A stretch of 8,390 bases of DNA, from the NCBI GenBank assembly GCA_024642765.1, contig JAHEAM010000046.1:4888-13277 (forward strand), read 5' to 3'. This DNA is from Planctomycetaceae bacterium (GTDB taxonomy: Bacteria > Planctomycetota > Planctomycetia > Pirellulales > Pirellulaceae). The position numbers and the translations under genes were made by a program. The notes beneath the pieces are model-generated. The model saw nothing but the letters and a program-made list of their open reading frames with translations, made no database searches and had not been told where the DNA came from. Of the stretch, positions 1-7,452 are shown one piece after another. The stretch's first letter is position 1; each line of letters starts with the position of its first letter.

Positions 1-138
1 AACGATTAGGGCGATTCCAATATTTCGGTCGCGAGGCATCAATCCAGAATTTGCAATCGAAAACGAGGCAATAGTCAGGCCGCACAGCAAAACGAAAATC
101 AAAAGCCAGCGCAAACTTGAGGAATCGTTGGTTTTCAA
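1..138 (-). CDS. Cytochrome c oxidase subunit IV family protein (partial, N-terminus only)
   Basis: This is a small membrane subunit of the bacterial heme-copper oxidase, with a role in assembly or stability of the complex. The frame stays open to the window edge, giving 46 residues. Residues 11-30 form a hydrophobic helix (RWLLIFVLLCGLTIASF and on). It is followed by IANSGLMPRDRNIGIALIV, which resembles the 'ANS-LMP-R-IG' turn before the second helix in prokaryotic COX4-type subunits. The start is TTG at 138, because a stop lies just upstream in this frame (the coxC stop itself) and no other start fits. A GAGGG at 148-152 sits 9 nt before it. The gene begins 18 nt after the coxC stop, so it belongs to the same operon. 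Its C-terminal half is outside the window. The assignment rests on the motif, size class and position after subunit III. Confidence 0.72.
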   Translation of the reverse strand, partial: MKTNDSSSLRWLLIFVLLCGLTIASFSIANSGLMPRDRNIGIALIV

Positions 139-156
139 GGTAAAGGGCCCTCGGAC

Positions 157-1299
157 TCAAAGGAGATACAACAACGGAAACAGAAATATCCACACGATGT
201 CCACGAAGTGCCAATATAGGGCCACGTTTTCAACCAGGCCTGCCCGAGCTGAATTTAACCTAACCGGCAACAGCACAAGCATTGCAACAAGTCCCCCGAA
301 AACGTGTAACGCATGAAAACCTGTCAATAAAAAATAGGTGTTCATCCAAAGATTGCCGTTCGGGATTACGGTCGCGACTGGAACTCCCATTTGCTCTGCA
401 AGCGATTCATGCTCGCCGAGAGCAAATTTGTTGATGGCCATAACGCGATCAGTTAGTTCGGCTTGTTCTTTGTTCAATCGCGTCAAGGATTGAGTTAACT
501 CAGCGGCGCGGGCTTTCGTGGTCGGGTCAACTTTTTCAGTCGCACTTAGCGAAGGTTGCAGTTGCTGAAGTTCTGCTTCTTGCGACTTTGCTTCTTCAAT
601 TGCCTGAACGTGTTGAGCCTCACTTGCAGTCCCTAGTTCGCTCCAGAAAGCATCGTAGGTTCCAGAGGGGCCATCGAGCGACGTCAGGTCCTTTATTGCA
701 CCAAGCAGTTGTTGCCGTTCAATCGATGGCAGCGCGGGTTTTGCGAGTTCCAGATTTGCCCAGTCGATGATTCCATGGTGAAGCAAACGCATATTCGCAC
801 CTGAATCTGCGTTTGATGTTGCTATGCTCGTTGTGCTGTCTGCGATCGGCAAGGCCGTTCCGACGGCAATCTTGGCAACGAAGGCCTCATCCACTCGATC
901 GAAAATGGTTTGCCGCCCCATATTCGGGAACAATCCGTGCCGGTACTTTTCAGAATATTCGTAGCCTTTAATTGCGAGGAATCCGCAGCCCAACATAAAG
1001 GTTAGGAAAAGCCAAAGTCTCGCCTTTTTCACTTCGCCGCGTTTTGCACTTTCGAGGCACATGACTATTGCCGCACTGGATGCTAGCAACAGCGTTGTGT
1101 TGAGCCCACCGATCCATTCGATCATGTGCATTTGATGCGGTGTGGGCCAACCAACTCCCGGTGCTCCCAATCGAAAAACGATGTACGATCCGATCAGAGC
1201 GGAGAAGAACATGATCTCTGTCGACAAAAAGAGCCAAATTGCGAACTTACCGTTAGCAATTGGGACCGCAGCTTGGTGTTTTAATTCTGTCGTCGTCAC
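157..1299 (-). CDS. coxC: Cytochrome c oxidase subunit III with a large inserted loop
   Basis: This is the non-catalytic core subunit of cytochrome c oxidase in the inner membrane. It packs against subunit I and supports proton uptake and stability. It is 380 aa, against about 200 aa for the five-helix form of the family. Five helices are visible: about 20-42 (FAIWLFLSTEIMFFSALIG), 63-82, 94-112, 319-343 (TYFLLTGFHALHVFGG) and 356-379 (YWHFVDIVWIFLFPLLYLL). The conserved E28, the TGFHxLHV motif and WHFVD are all present. Residues about 115-315 are an insertion between helices 3 and 4, expected on the outer face. Its second half (about 225-295) is rich in E, Q, K, A and L with a coiled-coil look. 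The start is GTG at 1299, the only start between the ctaB stop and the first helix, with no clear Shine-Dalgarno sequence. A 21-nt gap separates it from ctaB. Confidence 0.93.
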   Translation of the reverse strand: MTTTELKHQAAVPIANGKFAIWLFLSTEIMFFSALIGSYIVFRLGAPGVGWPTPHQMHMIEWIGGLNTTLLLASSAAIVMCLESAKRGEVKKARLWLFLTFMLGCGFLAIKGYEYSEKYRHGLFPNMGRQTIFDRVDEAFVAKIAVGTALPIADSTTSIATSNADSGANMRLLHHGIIDWANLELAKPALPSIERQQLLGAIKDLTSLDGPSGTYDAFWSELGTASEAQHVQAIEEAKSQEAELQQLQPSLSATEKVDPTTKARAAELTQSLTRLNKEQAELTDRVMAINKFALGEHESLAEQMGVPVATVIPNGNLWMNTYFLLTGFHALHVFGGLVAMLVLLPVRLNSARAGLVENVALYWHFVDIVWIFLFPLLYLL

Positions 1300-1320
1300 G
1301 AAACGATTTGTGAAAAAAAT

Positions 1321-2235
1321 TTAGGATCGATTAAAGACAATCAACAACACCATGTAGAGCGGCAAGTACAAAATAGAATAGCGCAACAGCCGCCGAGCAT
1401 TTGCGTCATCGCGACTATTCGCAAAATGGATCGAATAGTACACGTAGAAAAACGCAAGAAAAACGCTGATCATTGCAAATACGATTTTTGCACTAACGCT
1501 TTCAATAGCCAACAAGGGTAACAGACTGGCGAGTCCCGTTAGCACACCCATAATGATCGCCTTGCGGCCTGCGGCACTGCCAGTTGGCTCCGTGACCGTT
1601 AGCATTCTTAGACCACCGTTGGCATACTGATTTCGATACAACCAAGCAATGGCCATGAAATGTGGGAACTGCCAAAATAACAGCATCGCGAACAGTCCCC
1701 AACTGAACGCCTCCATCCCGCCAATCGCCGCTAATGCGCCGCAGGCAACTGGCATCGCCCCAGCGATTGCACCGATCTCTGTATTGAGATGCGTGATTCG
1801 TTTTGACGGCGTATATACGAAAACATAAAGAATCCAAGTAATCAAAGCACATACAAACGTCTGCCAATTACAGGTTAACCACAGGTAGGGTAGCCCGATT
1901 CCAAATGTGATTGCCGAAAATCGAGTGACATCGTTCGAGGAGAGACGCTGGTCGGGCAGTGGGCGTTTGGCCGTTCGCGTCATCAAGAAATCGGAATAGC
2001 GTTCCAAATACATGTTAGCCGCGTTGCCGCTTGCCGCCACCAAGAACATTCCAATTCCCACATTCAGCAGGGTCAATAACGTCGAGGTGCCGTGACTGGC
2101 CAGCCACGCTGATACGACAATAGTTATCAAGACCATCGTCGAAATTCGAGGCTTGGTCAATTCAAAATAGGCGGCCCAGCGTGCGGAGGAAATCATCGGC
2201 ATCCGAGTCGAATGAGTTGTGATGTTGGTTTCCAT
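1321..2235 (-). CDS. ctaB: Protoheme IX farnesyltransferase (heme O synthase)
   Basis: This enzyme transfers a farnesyl group to heme B to make heme O, the first step toward heme A for the oxidase encoded beside it. It is a 304-aa integral membrane protein of the UbiA prenyltransferase family, a normal length. The family core is clear: N74-M-Y-L-E-R-Y-S-D82 followed by LMTRTAKRPLP (diphosphate/Mg site); YTPSKRITHLNTEIGAIAGAMP (141-162); and LFWQFPHFMAIAWLYRNQYANGG (186-208). The first acidic residue of the usual DxxxD is Glu here (E78), as I recall it also is in mitochondrial COX10. The Asp of the later 'DY' motif is Gln (RNQY). About eight hydrophobic segments are visible. The ATG start lies 144 bp after ctaA, and a purine-rich GATGAAG precedes it by about a dozen nt. 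Confidence 0.95.
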   Translation of the reverse strand: METNITTHSTRMPMISSARWAAYFELTKPRISTMVLITIVVSAWLASHGTSTLLTLLNVGIGMFLVAASGNAANMYLERYSDFLMTRTAKRPLPDQRLSSNDVTRFSAITFGIGLPYLWLTCNWQTFVCALITWILYVFVYTPSKRITHLNTEIGAIAGAMPVACGALAAIGGMEAFSWGLFAMLLFWQFPHFMAIAWLYRNQYANGGLRMLTVTEPTGSAAGRKAIIMGVLTGLASLLPLLAIESVSAKIVFAMISVFLAFFYVYYSIHFANSRDDANARRLLRYSILYLPLYMVLLIVFNRS

Positions 2236-2334
2236 TTCAATGGGACTTCATCCGTTTTTGATTCAATTGTTTTTCGGGAGGACAAAGAAGAAATGCACCA
2301 TGAGACTTGCTGTCCTTCTTATTCAAACCCTTTC

Positions 2335-2351
2335 GACCGCCCTAAACGGTC
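2335..2351 (-). other. Small stem-loop between ctaA and ctaB
   Basis: GACCG and CGGTC pair around a 7-nt loop, and the stem can extend by a G-U and a U-A pair at its base. It lies in the only long gap (144 bp, 2236-2379) inside the operon, about 30 nt after the ctaA stop. No U-tract follows it on the minus strand, so it is not a standard intrinsic terminator. It could be an mRNA processing or stability element that lowers ctaB-coxC expression relative to coxA, or it may be chance. The rest of the gap shows no ORF of note. Confidence 0.3.
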
Positions 2352-2379
2352 AACGTAACTATTTTTCTGAACGCTTAGT

Positions 2380-3411
2380 TTATCTGATTTTCAAGGCCTT
2401 AGCATCGGTCAAAATGTCGCTGCGCAGCTCTTTGCTCGTCGAATTCACACACCAAGCCCGCACCATTTGCATGGTCCACAACGCCAGCAGCAGCGACCCC
2501 ATCGCCATATGAGCCGTTACCAATGTTGTTTGTACAAACGTTTTTTCTGGGATAATATATTGGGCCGTCCAATGCCAACGATCCGCCCAAACGGGAATCC
2601 CGTACTTTAAAACCCAAGACGTGAGGCCCAATAGAATTTGGACTATGATCGATAGAAACAGAAGTCTTATGGGCCAAGTCAGTCCAACATAGTTACCTCG
2701 CTCGCCTCGAGTTCGCAGCTGGTAATAAATCGTCGCGAAAAATATGATGATGGCTAGCGCGATGTGGGTGTAAACCAGATGCTTGAATCCTTTCGGACTT
2801 GCATCCACACCGATGTGCCTTACAAACGATCCAACAACCAATTGCAAATAACAAAGCGTCAGAACCCATCCGGCGAACCAAGGTCGTAGATGTTTCTCGG
2901 TCGTTCCAGCTGCCAAATTCTCCGTTGATTTCAATTGGCAATACCATCGCGAGTTCAATACGCAAAAACCCACTACTAACATAAAAAATAACGGCCCGAC
3001 ACATCCATGGACTTTCGCAAGCACCCGTTCGTCCGCGAGTACACGCGTCCCGCCCAACACGCCTTGTCCAATCACCAGCAGCAATAGTCCAATGGAATAC
3101 AACTTCATAGCCGATCGGCGGTCGCTTATAAAAGTCGCAATGACAACTGCGATGGCCAATATTCCCGCCAAGGTACCCAACAAGCGGTGCCCATGCTCGA
3201 CAAACAAGTCCCAGGGCCCAAAGAACCAATCGTAAACCGGATAGGCAAACATGTTGTAGTTAAACGTGTTCGGCCAATCGGGAACTGCCATCCCAGCATC
3301 GGTCGTTGTCACCAACCCGCCAACCCAGATCAAACCGAACGATACGAAAGCCAACGCCATTGACCAAAAATGAGGACACCGCGATGTCAAGAAATCATTT
3401 GTGTTGTCCAT
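2380..3411 (-). CDS. ctaA: Heme A synthase (COX15/CtaA family)
   Basis: This enzyme oxidises the C8 methyl of heme O to a formyl group, giving heme A for subunit I, and acts in the membrane. It is 343 aa from the chosen start, with about eight hydrophobic helices. The first loop carries VTTTDAGMAVPDWP (34-47) followed by NMFAYP, a form I associate with planctomycete and related CtaA proteins. The four expected heme-ligand histidines sit in EHGHR (72-76), KVHG (H135), YTHIA (H216) and TAHMA (H301). An upstream in-frame ATG at 3435 would overlap coxA by 13 nt. I prefer ATG 3411 because AGGCGGA lies 6 nt before it and it starts 11 nt after the coxA stop. The protein therefore opens MDNTND. A short soluble tail with no motif I recognise ends the protein. 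Confidence 0.93.
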   Translation of the reverse strand: MDNTNDFLTSRCPHFWSMALAFVSFGLIWVGGLVTTTDAGMAVPDWPNTFNYNMFAYPVYDWFFGPWDLFVEHGHRLLGTLAGILAIAVVIATFISDRRSAMKLYSIGLLLLVIGQGVLGGTRVLADERVLAKVHGCVGPLFFMLVVGFCVLNSRWYCQLKSTENLAAGTTEKHLRPWFAGWVLTLCYLQLVVGSFVRHIGVDASPKGFKHLVYTHIALAIIIFFATIYYQLRTRGERGNYVGLTWPIRLLFLSIIVQILLGLTSWVLKYGIPVWADRWHWTAQYIIPEKTFVQTTLVTAHMAMGSLLLALWTMQMVRAWCVNSTSKELRSDILTDAKALKIR

Positions 3412-3417
3412 TGTTGT

Positions 3418-3424
3418 TCCGCCT
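3418..3424 (-). promoter_or_regulatory. Shine-Dalgarno sequence deciding the ctaA start
   Basis: AGGCGGA differs by one base from AGGAGGA and ends 6 nt before ATG 3411. It overlaps the TAG stop of coxA (3423-3425), so ribosomes finishing coxA are placed at the ctaA start, which suggests translational coupling. It is the best ribosome binding site in the window and argues against the ATG at 3435. Confidence 0.6.
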
Positions 3425-5174
3425 ATTCGACCCATTGCGGCCAGTGGTCTTCATCGCGATCAGGCACGCTGTATTCATACGGACCTCGATAAACAATGGG
3501 TTGAAAGTCAAAGTTTCCATGCGGCGGTGGACTTGGTACAGACCATTCCAACGAATTGGCATGCCAAGGATTTTCAGTTGTGCGTTTGCCAAAAAACAGG
3601 CTTCCAAAGAAATTCAAAAAGAACAAAACCTGCGCTGCCGCCATTGCGATCGCCGCGTACGTAATAAACTGATTCAATGGCAACAAGTCTCGAAATTCCT
3701 CGACGACATACGGATCAGCGTAACGACGGGGAAATCCACGAGCACCCAAAAAGTGCATTGGGAAAAACGTACAGTTCACCGCAATGAAACTGATTAAGAA
3801 ATGCAACTTGCCCAGGCCTTCATTCATTGTGCGCCCAAACATTTTTGGGAACCAAAAATAGATCGCCGCGAACACTCCAAAAATACTGCTGCCAAACAAT
3901 ACGTAATGAAAGTGAGCGACGATGTAATACGTGTCATGAATCATGATGTCGATCGGTGGGACAGCCATCACGACCCCCGACAATCCCCCAATTATGAACA
4001 TCGAAACGAATCCCAACGCAAACAACATCGCGGCAGAGAATTCAATTTTGCCGCCCCAAATTGTTGCCAGCCAATTGAAAACTTTGATCCCGCTGGGCAG
4101 CGCGATCAACATTGTCGAAATCAAAAACGAAACCGACAAATAATAGTTCATTCCGGAAATGAACATATGGTGGCCCCATACTATGAATCCCATCCCGGCA
4201 ATCGCACACATTGAAAAAACCATCGGGCGATAACCAAAAACGGGTTTGCGGCAAAAACAGCTGAGGATATCCGAGACCATTCCCATCGCAGGCAGTATCA
4301 TGATGTAAACGGCAGGGTGGGAATAGAACCAAAATAAGTGTTGCCAAAGAAGTGGCTCACCACCGCCTGCCAGTCGAGTTCCTGCTGGTGTTTCTAATCC
4401 TTCGGCTAGAAAAAACGAGGTGTCAAACATTCGATCCGAGAGCAACATTAGTAGTGCTGCCGTCAAAACGGGCAACGCAAATGCTTGGAGAATCGAAGTG
4501 ATCAACATGCCCCATACTGTCATTGGCATTCGCAATAGCGTCATCCCTGGCGCACGCATTTGGATGATCGTCGTGATGTAATTGATCGCGCCCATCATTG
4601 ATGCGATACCCGAAAATATTAACCCAAGCAGCCACAGACCTTGCGCCTCGCCAAACAGAACGCTCAGTGGTGGGTAGGATGTCCAGCCTGCACTCGGTCC
4701 GGTTCCTGGCACCCACATGCTGGCGATCATGCAGCCGAACGCTGGCCACAACAACCAATAACTCATCATGTTCAAGGTCGGAAATGCCATGTCTCGTGCG
4801 CCAACCATCAAGGGAATGAGATAATTGCCAAATGCTCCGGCCAAAATCGGTATGACAACGAAAAAGATCATGATCGTTGCATGCATCGTAAACAGCACGT
4901 TGTAAAATTCTGGCGAAATTTGTCCGCCCTCGGCTGAAAACAACAAGGCACCAAAGATGGGCATGTTGGACCAGGGCCAAGCCAATTGCCAGCGAACCGC
5001 GAGCGCCAACAGTCCACCAACGATCATCCAAATCAAGGTCGAGAACAGAAACTGGAGCCCAATGATCTTGTGGTCGCGCGCGAATACATAAGTTCCCAAA
5101 AACCAAAACAGGCCGCCTCTACCGGCATGGTGGCCATTTGTTGAGTCCTGCGATGTTACGTCGTTGTTATTCAT
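3423..5174 (-). CDS. coxA: Cytochrome c oxidase subunit I (heme a / heme a3-CuB), A2-type
   Basis: This is the catalytic subunit. It reduces O2 to water at the heme a3-CuB centre and pumps protons. It is 583 aa with the twelve-helix core. Visible ligands are H98 (heme a), H286, H335 and H336 (CuB), H421 (heme a3) and H423 (heme a). Y290 is the tyrosine cross-linked to H286 in this family. K-channel K364 (SGIKVFNW) and the propionate arginines R483-R484 (FPRRYADP) are present. D128 (GARDMAFP) and N135 mark the D-channel entrance. The glutamate of the HPEVY motif is absent: the segment reads YSHPAVY (284-290), the mark of A2-type oxidases such as Rhodothermus and Thermus caa3. The C-terminus has the usual NPWHANSLEWSVPSPPP segment. 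The ATG start lies 8 nt after the coxB stop, with a weak ribosome site inside the coxB end. Confidence 0.98.
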   Translation of the reverse strand: MNNNDVTSQDSTNGHHAGRGGLFWFLGTYVFARDHKIIGLQFLFSTLIWMIVGGLLALAVRWQLAWPWSNMPIFGALLFSAEGGQISPEFYNVLFTMHATIMIFFVVIPILAGAFGNYLIPLMVGARDMAFPTLNMMSYWLLWPAFGCMIASMWVPGTGPSAGWTSYPPLSVLFGEAQGLWLLGLIFSGIASMMGAINYITTIIQMRAPGMTLLRMPMTVWGMLITSILQAFALPVLTAALLMLLSDRMFDTSFFLAEGLETPAGTRLAGGGEPLLWQHLFWFYSHPAVYIMILPAMGMVSDILSCFCRKPVFGYRPMVFSMCAIAGMGFIVWGHHMFISGMNYYLSVSFLISTMLIALPSGIKVFNWLATIWGGKIEFSAAMLFALGFVSMFIIGGLSGVVMAVPPIDIMIHDTYYIVAHFHYVLFGSSIFGVFAAIYFWFPKMFGRTMNEGLGKLHFLISFIAVNCTFFPMHFLGARGFPRRYADPYVVEEFRDLLPLNQFITYAAIAMAAAQVLFFLNFFGSLFFGKRTTENPWHANSLEWSVPSPPPHGNFDFQPIVYRGPYEYSVPDRDEDHWPQWVE

Positions 5175-5182
5175 AAAACGAA

Positions 5183-6043
5183 CTATTGCCCCGACTCATT
5201 AATAGAGACTGTCTCAAGAGAGGTCTGAACCAATCCGCCTTTACTAGCGGCAGAACCCTTTTGCGAAAGGCTCTTGAGTTCCATTTGTTTCGTAAGCCAA
5301 CTGTCAAACTCGGCTCGGCTTACGAATTTGATTCTTCCTTGCATTGCGTAATGTCCCCATCCGCAGAGTTCGGCGCAAACTAACGCGACTTCGGCTTCTT
5401 GCGTCGCCTGAAACCAAATCATTTGAGCGTGACCCGGTATGATGTCCTGTTTGACTCGCAACTTCGGTACGAAAAAACTGTGGATCACATCGCGACTCTC
5501 AAGTTGCAACACGACATCTTCGCCGTAAGGCAACACCATTTCGTTCTCGAAATACAAATCGTCAATCGTTTCGAGCTTTTCATCGGAACCGGGGTAATGA
5601 AATTCCCAGCTGAACCTCCTCGCAACCACACGCACTAGAGGTGGTCGCGATACGCTCACTCCGTTGACTAATTCCTTTGGGTGCAGCAATTTGTTTTCAT
5701 TCCAGGACTGCATTTGATAGATGGCGATAAAAACCAAGATCCCACCGGGAATGATCGACCAAATGATTTCTAAGCGTGTGTTGTGTGTAAAGTACGTGGC
5801 CTTGTTCAATCCTGTTCCGGCGCGCCACAAGGCCCATGCCAATACGATTCCCGTAACCAAAAAAATCACGGCACATATTGTATGAAGCAGCGTCCAGAGG
5901 TGATCGATCGTCCTTCCAGTTTCGCTGTAATTGTCAGGCAGCCACAGTCCTTGTAGTGGCCAAATGTTGAATGCTGCCATGAAAAACGAGGCAACACCCA
6001 GAATTGGAACTAGCAAAAATAAGGATGACCAAAATCGATTCAC
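5183..6043 (-). CDS. coxB: Cytochrome c oxidase subunit II (CuA subunit)
   Basis: This subunit accepts electrons from cytochrome c at the binuclear CuA centre and passes them to heme a in CoxA. It is 286 aa from GTG 6043. Three hydrophobic helices are seen at about 7-25, 52-74 and 93-110. The CuA cupredoxin domain sits on the outer face, with RRFSWEFHYPG at about 142-152. The CuA ligands are H188 (VIHSFFVP) and C223, E225, C227, H231 and M234 in CAELCGWGHYAM. No CxxCH motif is fused at the C-terminus, unlike Thermus-type caa3 subunit II, so the c-heme function must come from the separate upstream gene. The frame is open to a TTG at 6058. I chose GTG 6043 because GGTGGA precedes it by 7 nt and the result, MNRFW, reads as a natural N-terminus for the first helix. 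About 40 C-terminal residues look disordered. Confidence 0.96.
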   Translation of the reverse strand: MNRFWSSLFLLVPILGVASFFMAAFNIWPLQGLWLPDNYSETGRTIDHLWTLLHTICAVIFLVTGIVLAWALWRAGTGLNKATYFTHNTRLEIIWSIIPGGILVFIAIYQMQSWNENKLLHPKELVNGVSVSRPPLVRVVARRFSWEFHYPGSDEKLETIDDLYFENEMVLPYGEDVVLQLESRDVIHSFFVPKLRVKQDIIPGHAQMIWFQATQEAEVALVCAELCGWGHYAMQGRIKFVSRAEFDSWLTKQMELKSLSQKGSAASKGGLVQTSLETVSINESGQ

Positions 6044-6050
6044 AGTGTTT

Positions 6051-6056
6051 TCCACC
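6051..6056 (-). promoter_or_regulatory. Shine-Dalgarno-like site for coxB
   Basis: GGTGGA ends 7 nt before GTG 6043, good spacing for a ribosome binding site, and supports that start over the TTG at 6058 and the GTG at 6055. Confidence 0.4.
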
Positions 6057-6089
6057 AAGCGCGGATGAAATTTGGGCCAAATAACGTAT

Positions 6090-7409
6090 TCAAGGGTTGG
6101 AATAGGGCAGCGAACGCAGGTAGGCGACCACTGACCAGATTTCTTCCGGCGTCAATGTTCGGGATGAGGGCATCGGAGTGCCTTCGATTCCGTCGTAAAT
6201 TCTGCGGTATAGGTCCGCAGGATCTCCACCACCGCGATACACACCGTAATGCAAATTACGAGGCAAAATGGGCCGCGGTGGAAACGCGCCGAGATCCAAG
6301 AATTCCTGGTAGGACTGAGGTCGGTTGACGTCGACGTCTGGCGTGTTCTTGAGCCAGTCATTAGTCCAATCGTCGTAGTTGCCGACCAGGCCATCGCCTA
6401 GGCCCGTCGGCCCATGACACTGCATGCAAGCTGCCTTGCCTGCAAACAGAATTTGCCCCGCGACGACCATGTTTTCGAACGCTTCGCCCGAACCCGCAAT
6501 CAATGCCTCTGGAACCTCACTAACCTCCGTGATCGAATCGTCTCGGTCCATCCAGCGAGCAATGATCCCATCCGATAATTTGTCGCCGCATAATTCGAAA
6601 ATTCTGTCCGAAAGCGCGTCGGAAACTGGGGCTTCGCCATTCGTCGCCTCCTTGGGGATTTCGATCAAAGGCTCGCCATCGAGTGCGCCCAACTCGGAAA
6701 TCAACAAACGTTCGAACTCACCGCGAATCGAAAGGTACTTCACATAGTCGATCAGTGCCTTGATGTCTTGCTCGGGCAAGGTCGCGAATGCCGGCATTGC
6801 CGTACCCGGAATGCCATGCCGCAAGACACGCTCCAGGTCAGCATCAGTCGGTGGTGTTCGAAGCGGTGTCGATTTGTACTTGAACCTGCCCATCCGGAAA
6901 TCTCGCGGATAGGGATTCAGCGTCAAGGCCGTTGGTCCGGCTCCGTCGCCCGTGATGCCATGACAGTGAACGCAGTGTTCACGGTAGAGACCACGTTGCT
7001 CACCCTCGCGATTGCTGTTTACAGGGCCAGCTGAGCGTGCCAAATTCTCAGAGCTGATGATCGCATGGGCCTCATCGTCATCGCCTGTAAGAAATGGAAA
7101 CTTGGGCTCGTCAGGCGTGCCAAACAAGGTTGTCGTCAGCAAATCAATCTGTTGCTTGTACTGCGAATCAAATTTGAGTCCGTCGCTCAGTTTGACGCGC
7201 TCTTGATGCCGCAACTCAACAGCATTGAAGCGAAACTGAGGCGGAGGAGTATCGCATCCAGCGGCCGCAAGAAGACTCAGCGCCAGCATTGTCACGAACA
7301 TTCGATTCGCCAAACGAAGTTCGCCAACACTGTTCAAGAAGCCGCGTTCGCTTCGTGGTTTTATTGCCAACACAGATCTTTCAAGCGAAATGTTTGTCCT
7401 CAACTGCAC
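6090..7409 (-). CDS. Diheme c-type cytochrome lipoprotein
   Basis: This is probably the membrane-anchored electron donor or cytochrome c subunit delivering electrons to CuA of CoxB. It is 439 aa from the chosen start. A hydrophobic segment ends in LLAAAGC, a lipobox with the acylated Cys at 52. Domain 1 has C146-V-H-C149-H150 and a likely axial Met at 205 (GTAMPAF). Domain 2 has C328-M-Q-C331-H332 and a likely axial Met at 413 (GTPMPS). A linker of about 100 residues joins them, with a lone Cys at 274 (ELCGDK). The downstream spacing to coxB is 46 nt. The start is uncertain. GTG 7409 has GAGGAA 8 nt upstream and gives a basic but long n-region. ATG 7301 would leave no basic residue before the signal helix. 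TTG 7313 (MANR) is a third choice, and the frame is open to GTG 7454. Confidence 0.9.
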   Translation of the reverse strand: MQLRTNISLERSVLAIKPRSERGFLNSVGELRLANRMFVTMLALSLLAAAGCDTPPPQFRFNAVELRHQERVKLSDGLKFDSQYKQQIDLLTTTLFGTPDEPKFPFLTGDDDEAHAIISSENLARSAGPVNSNREGEQRGLYREHCVHCHGITGDGAGPTALTLNPYPRDFRMGRFKYKSTPLRTPPTDADLERVLRHGIPGTAMPAFATLPEQDIKALIDYVKYLSIRGEFERLLISELGALDGEPLIEIPKEATNGEAPVSDALSDRIFELCGDKLSDGIIARWMDRDDSITEVSEVPEALIAGSGEAFENMVVAGQILFAGKAACMQCHGPTGLGDGLVGNYDDWTNDWLKNTPDVDVNRPQSYQEFLDLGAFPPRPILPRNLHYGVYRGGGDPADLYRRIYDGIEGTPMPSSRTLTPEEIWSVVAYLRSLPYSNP

Positions 7410-7452
7410 GTTGGAAATTCCTCGTGAATGCCTAGATTCGCTGGCGAATAGC

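Noticed and set aside
1310..1323. T-run after the ctaB stop as a possible terminator
   Set aside because: No stable hairpin precedes it (only a 4-bp GATT/AATC pairing), and coxC starts 21 nt later on the same strand, so termination here is unlikely.
1830..1990. Glu for Asp in the first UbiA motif of CtaB as a sign of inactivity
   Set aside because: I recall mitochondrial COX10 also having Glu at this position, and the rest of the motif is intact.
3412..3435. ATG 3435 as the ctaA start
   Set aside because: It would overlap coxA and lacks a good ribosome site, while ATG 3411 has AGGCGGA at 6 nt.
3306..3797. Plus-strand open frame of 163 codons across the ctaA/coxA junction
   Set aside because: It runs antisense to two well-supported genes and its product has no recognisable domain.
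4423..5106. Minus-strand 227-codon frame inside coxA
   Set aside because: It is a shifted-frame shadow of coxA, whose own frame carries every conserved ligand.
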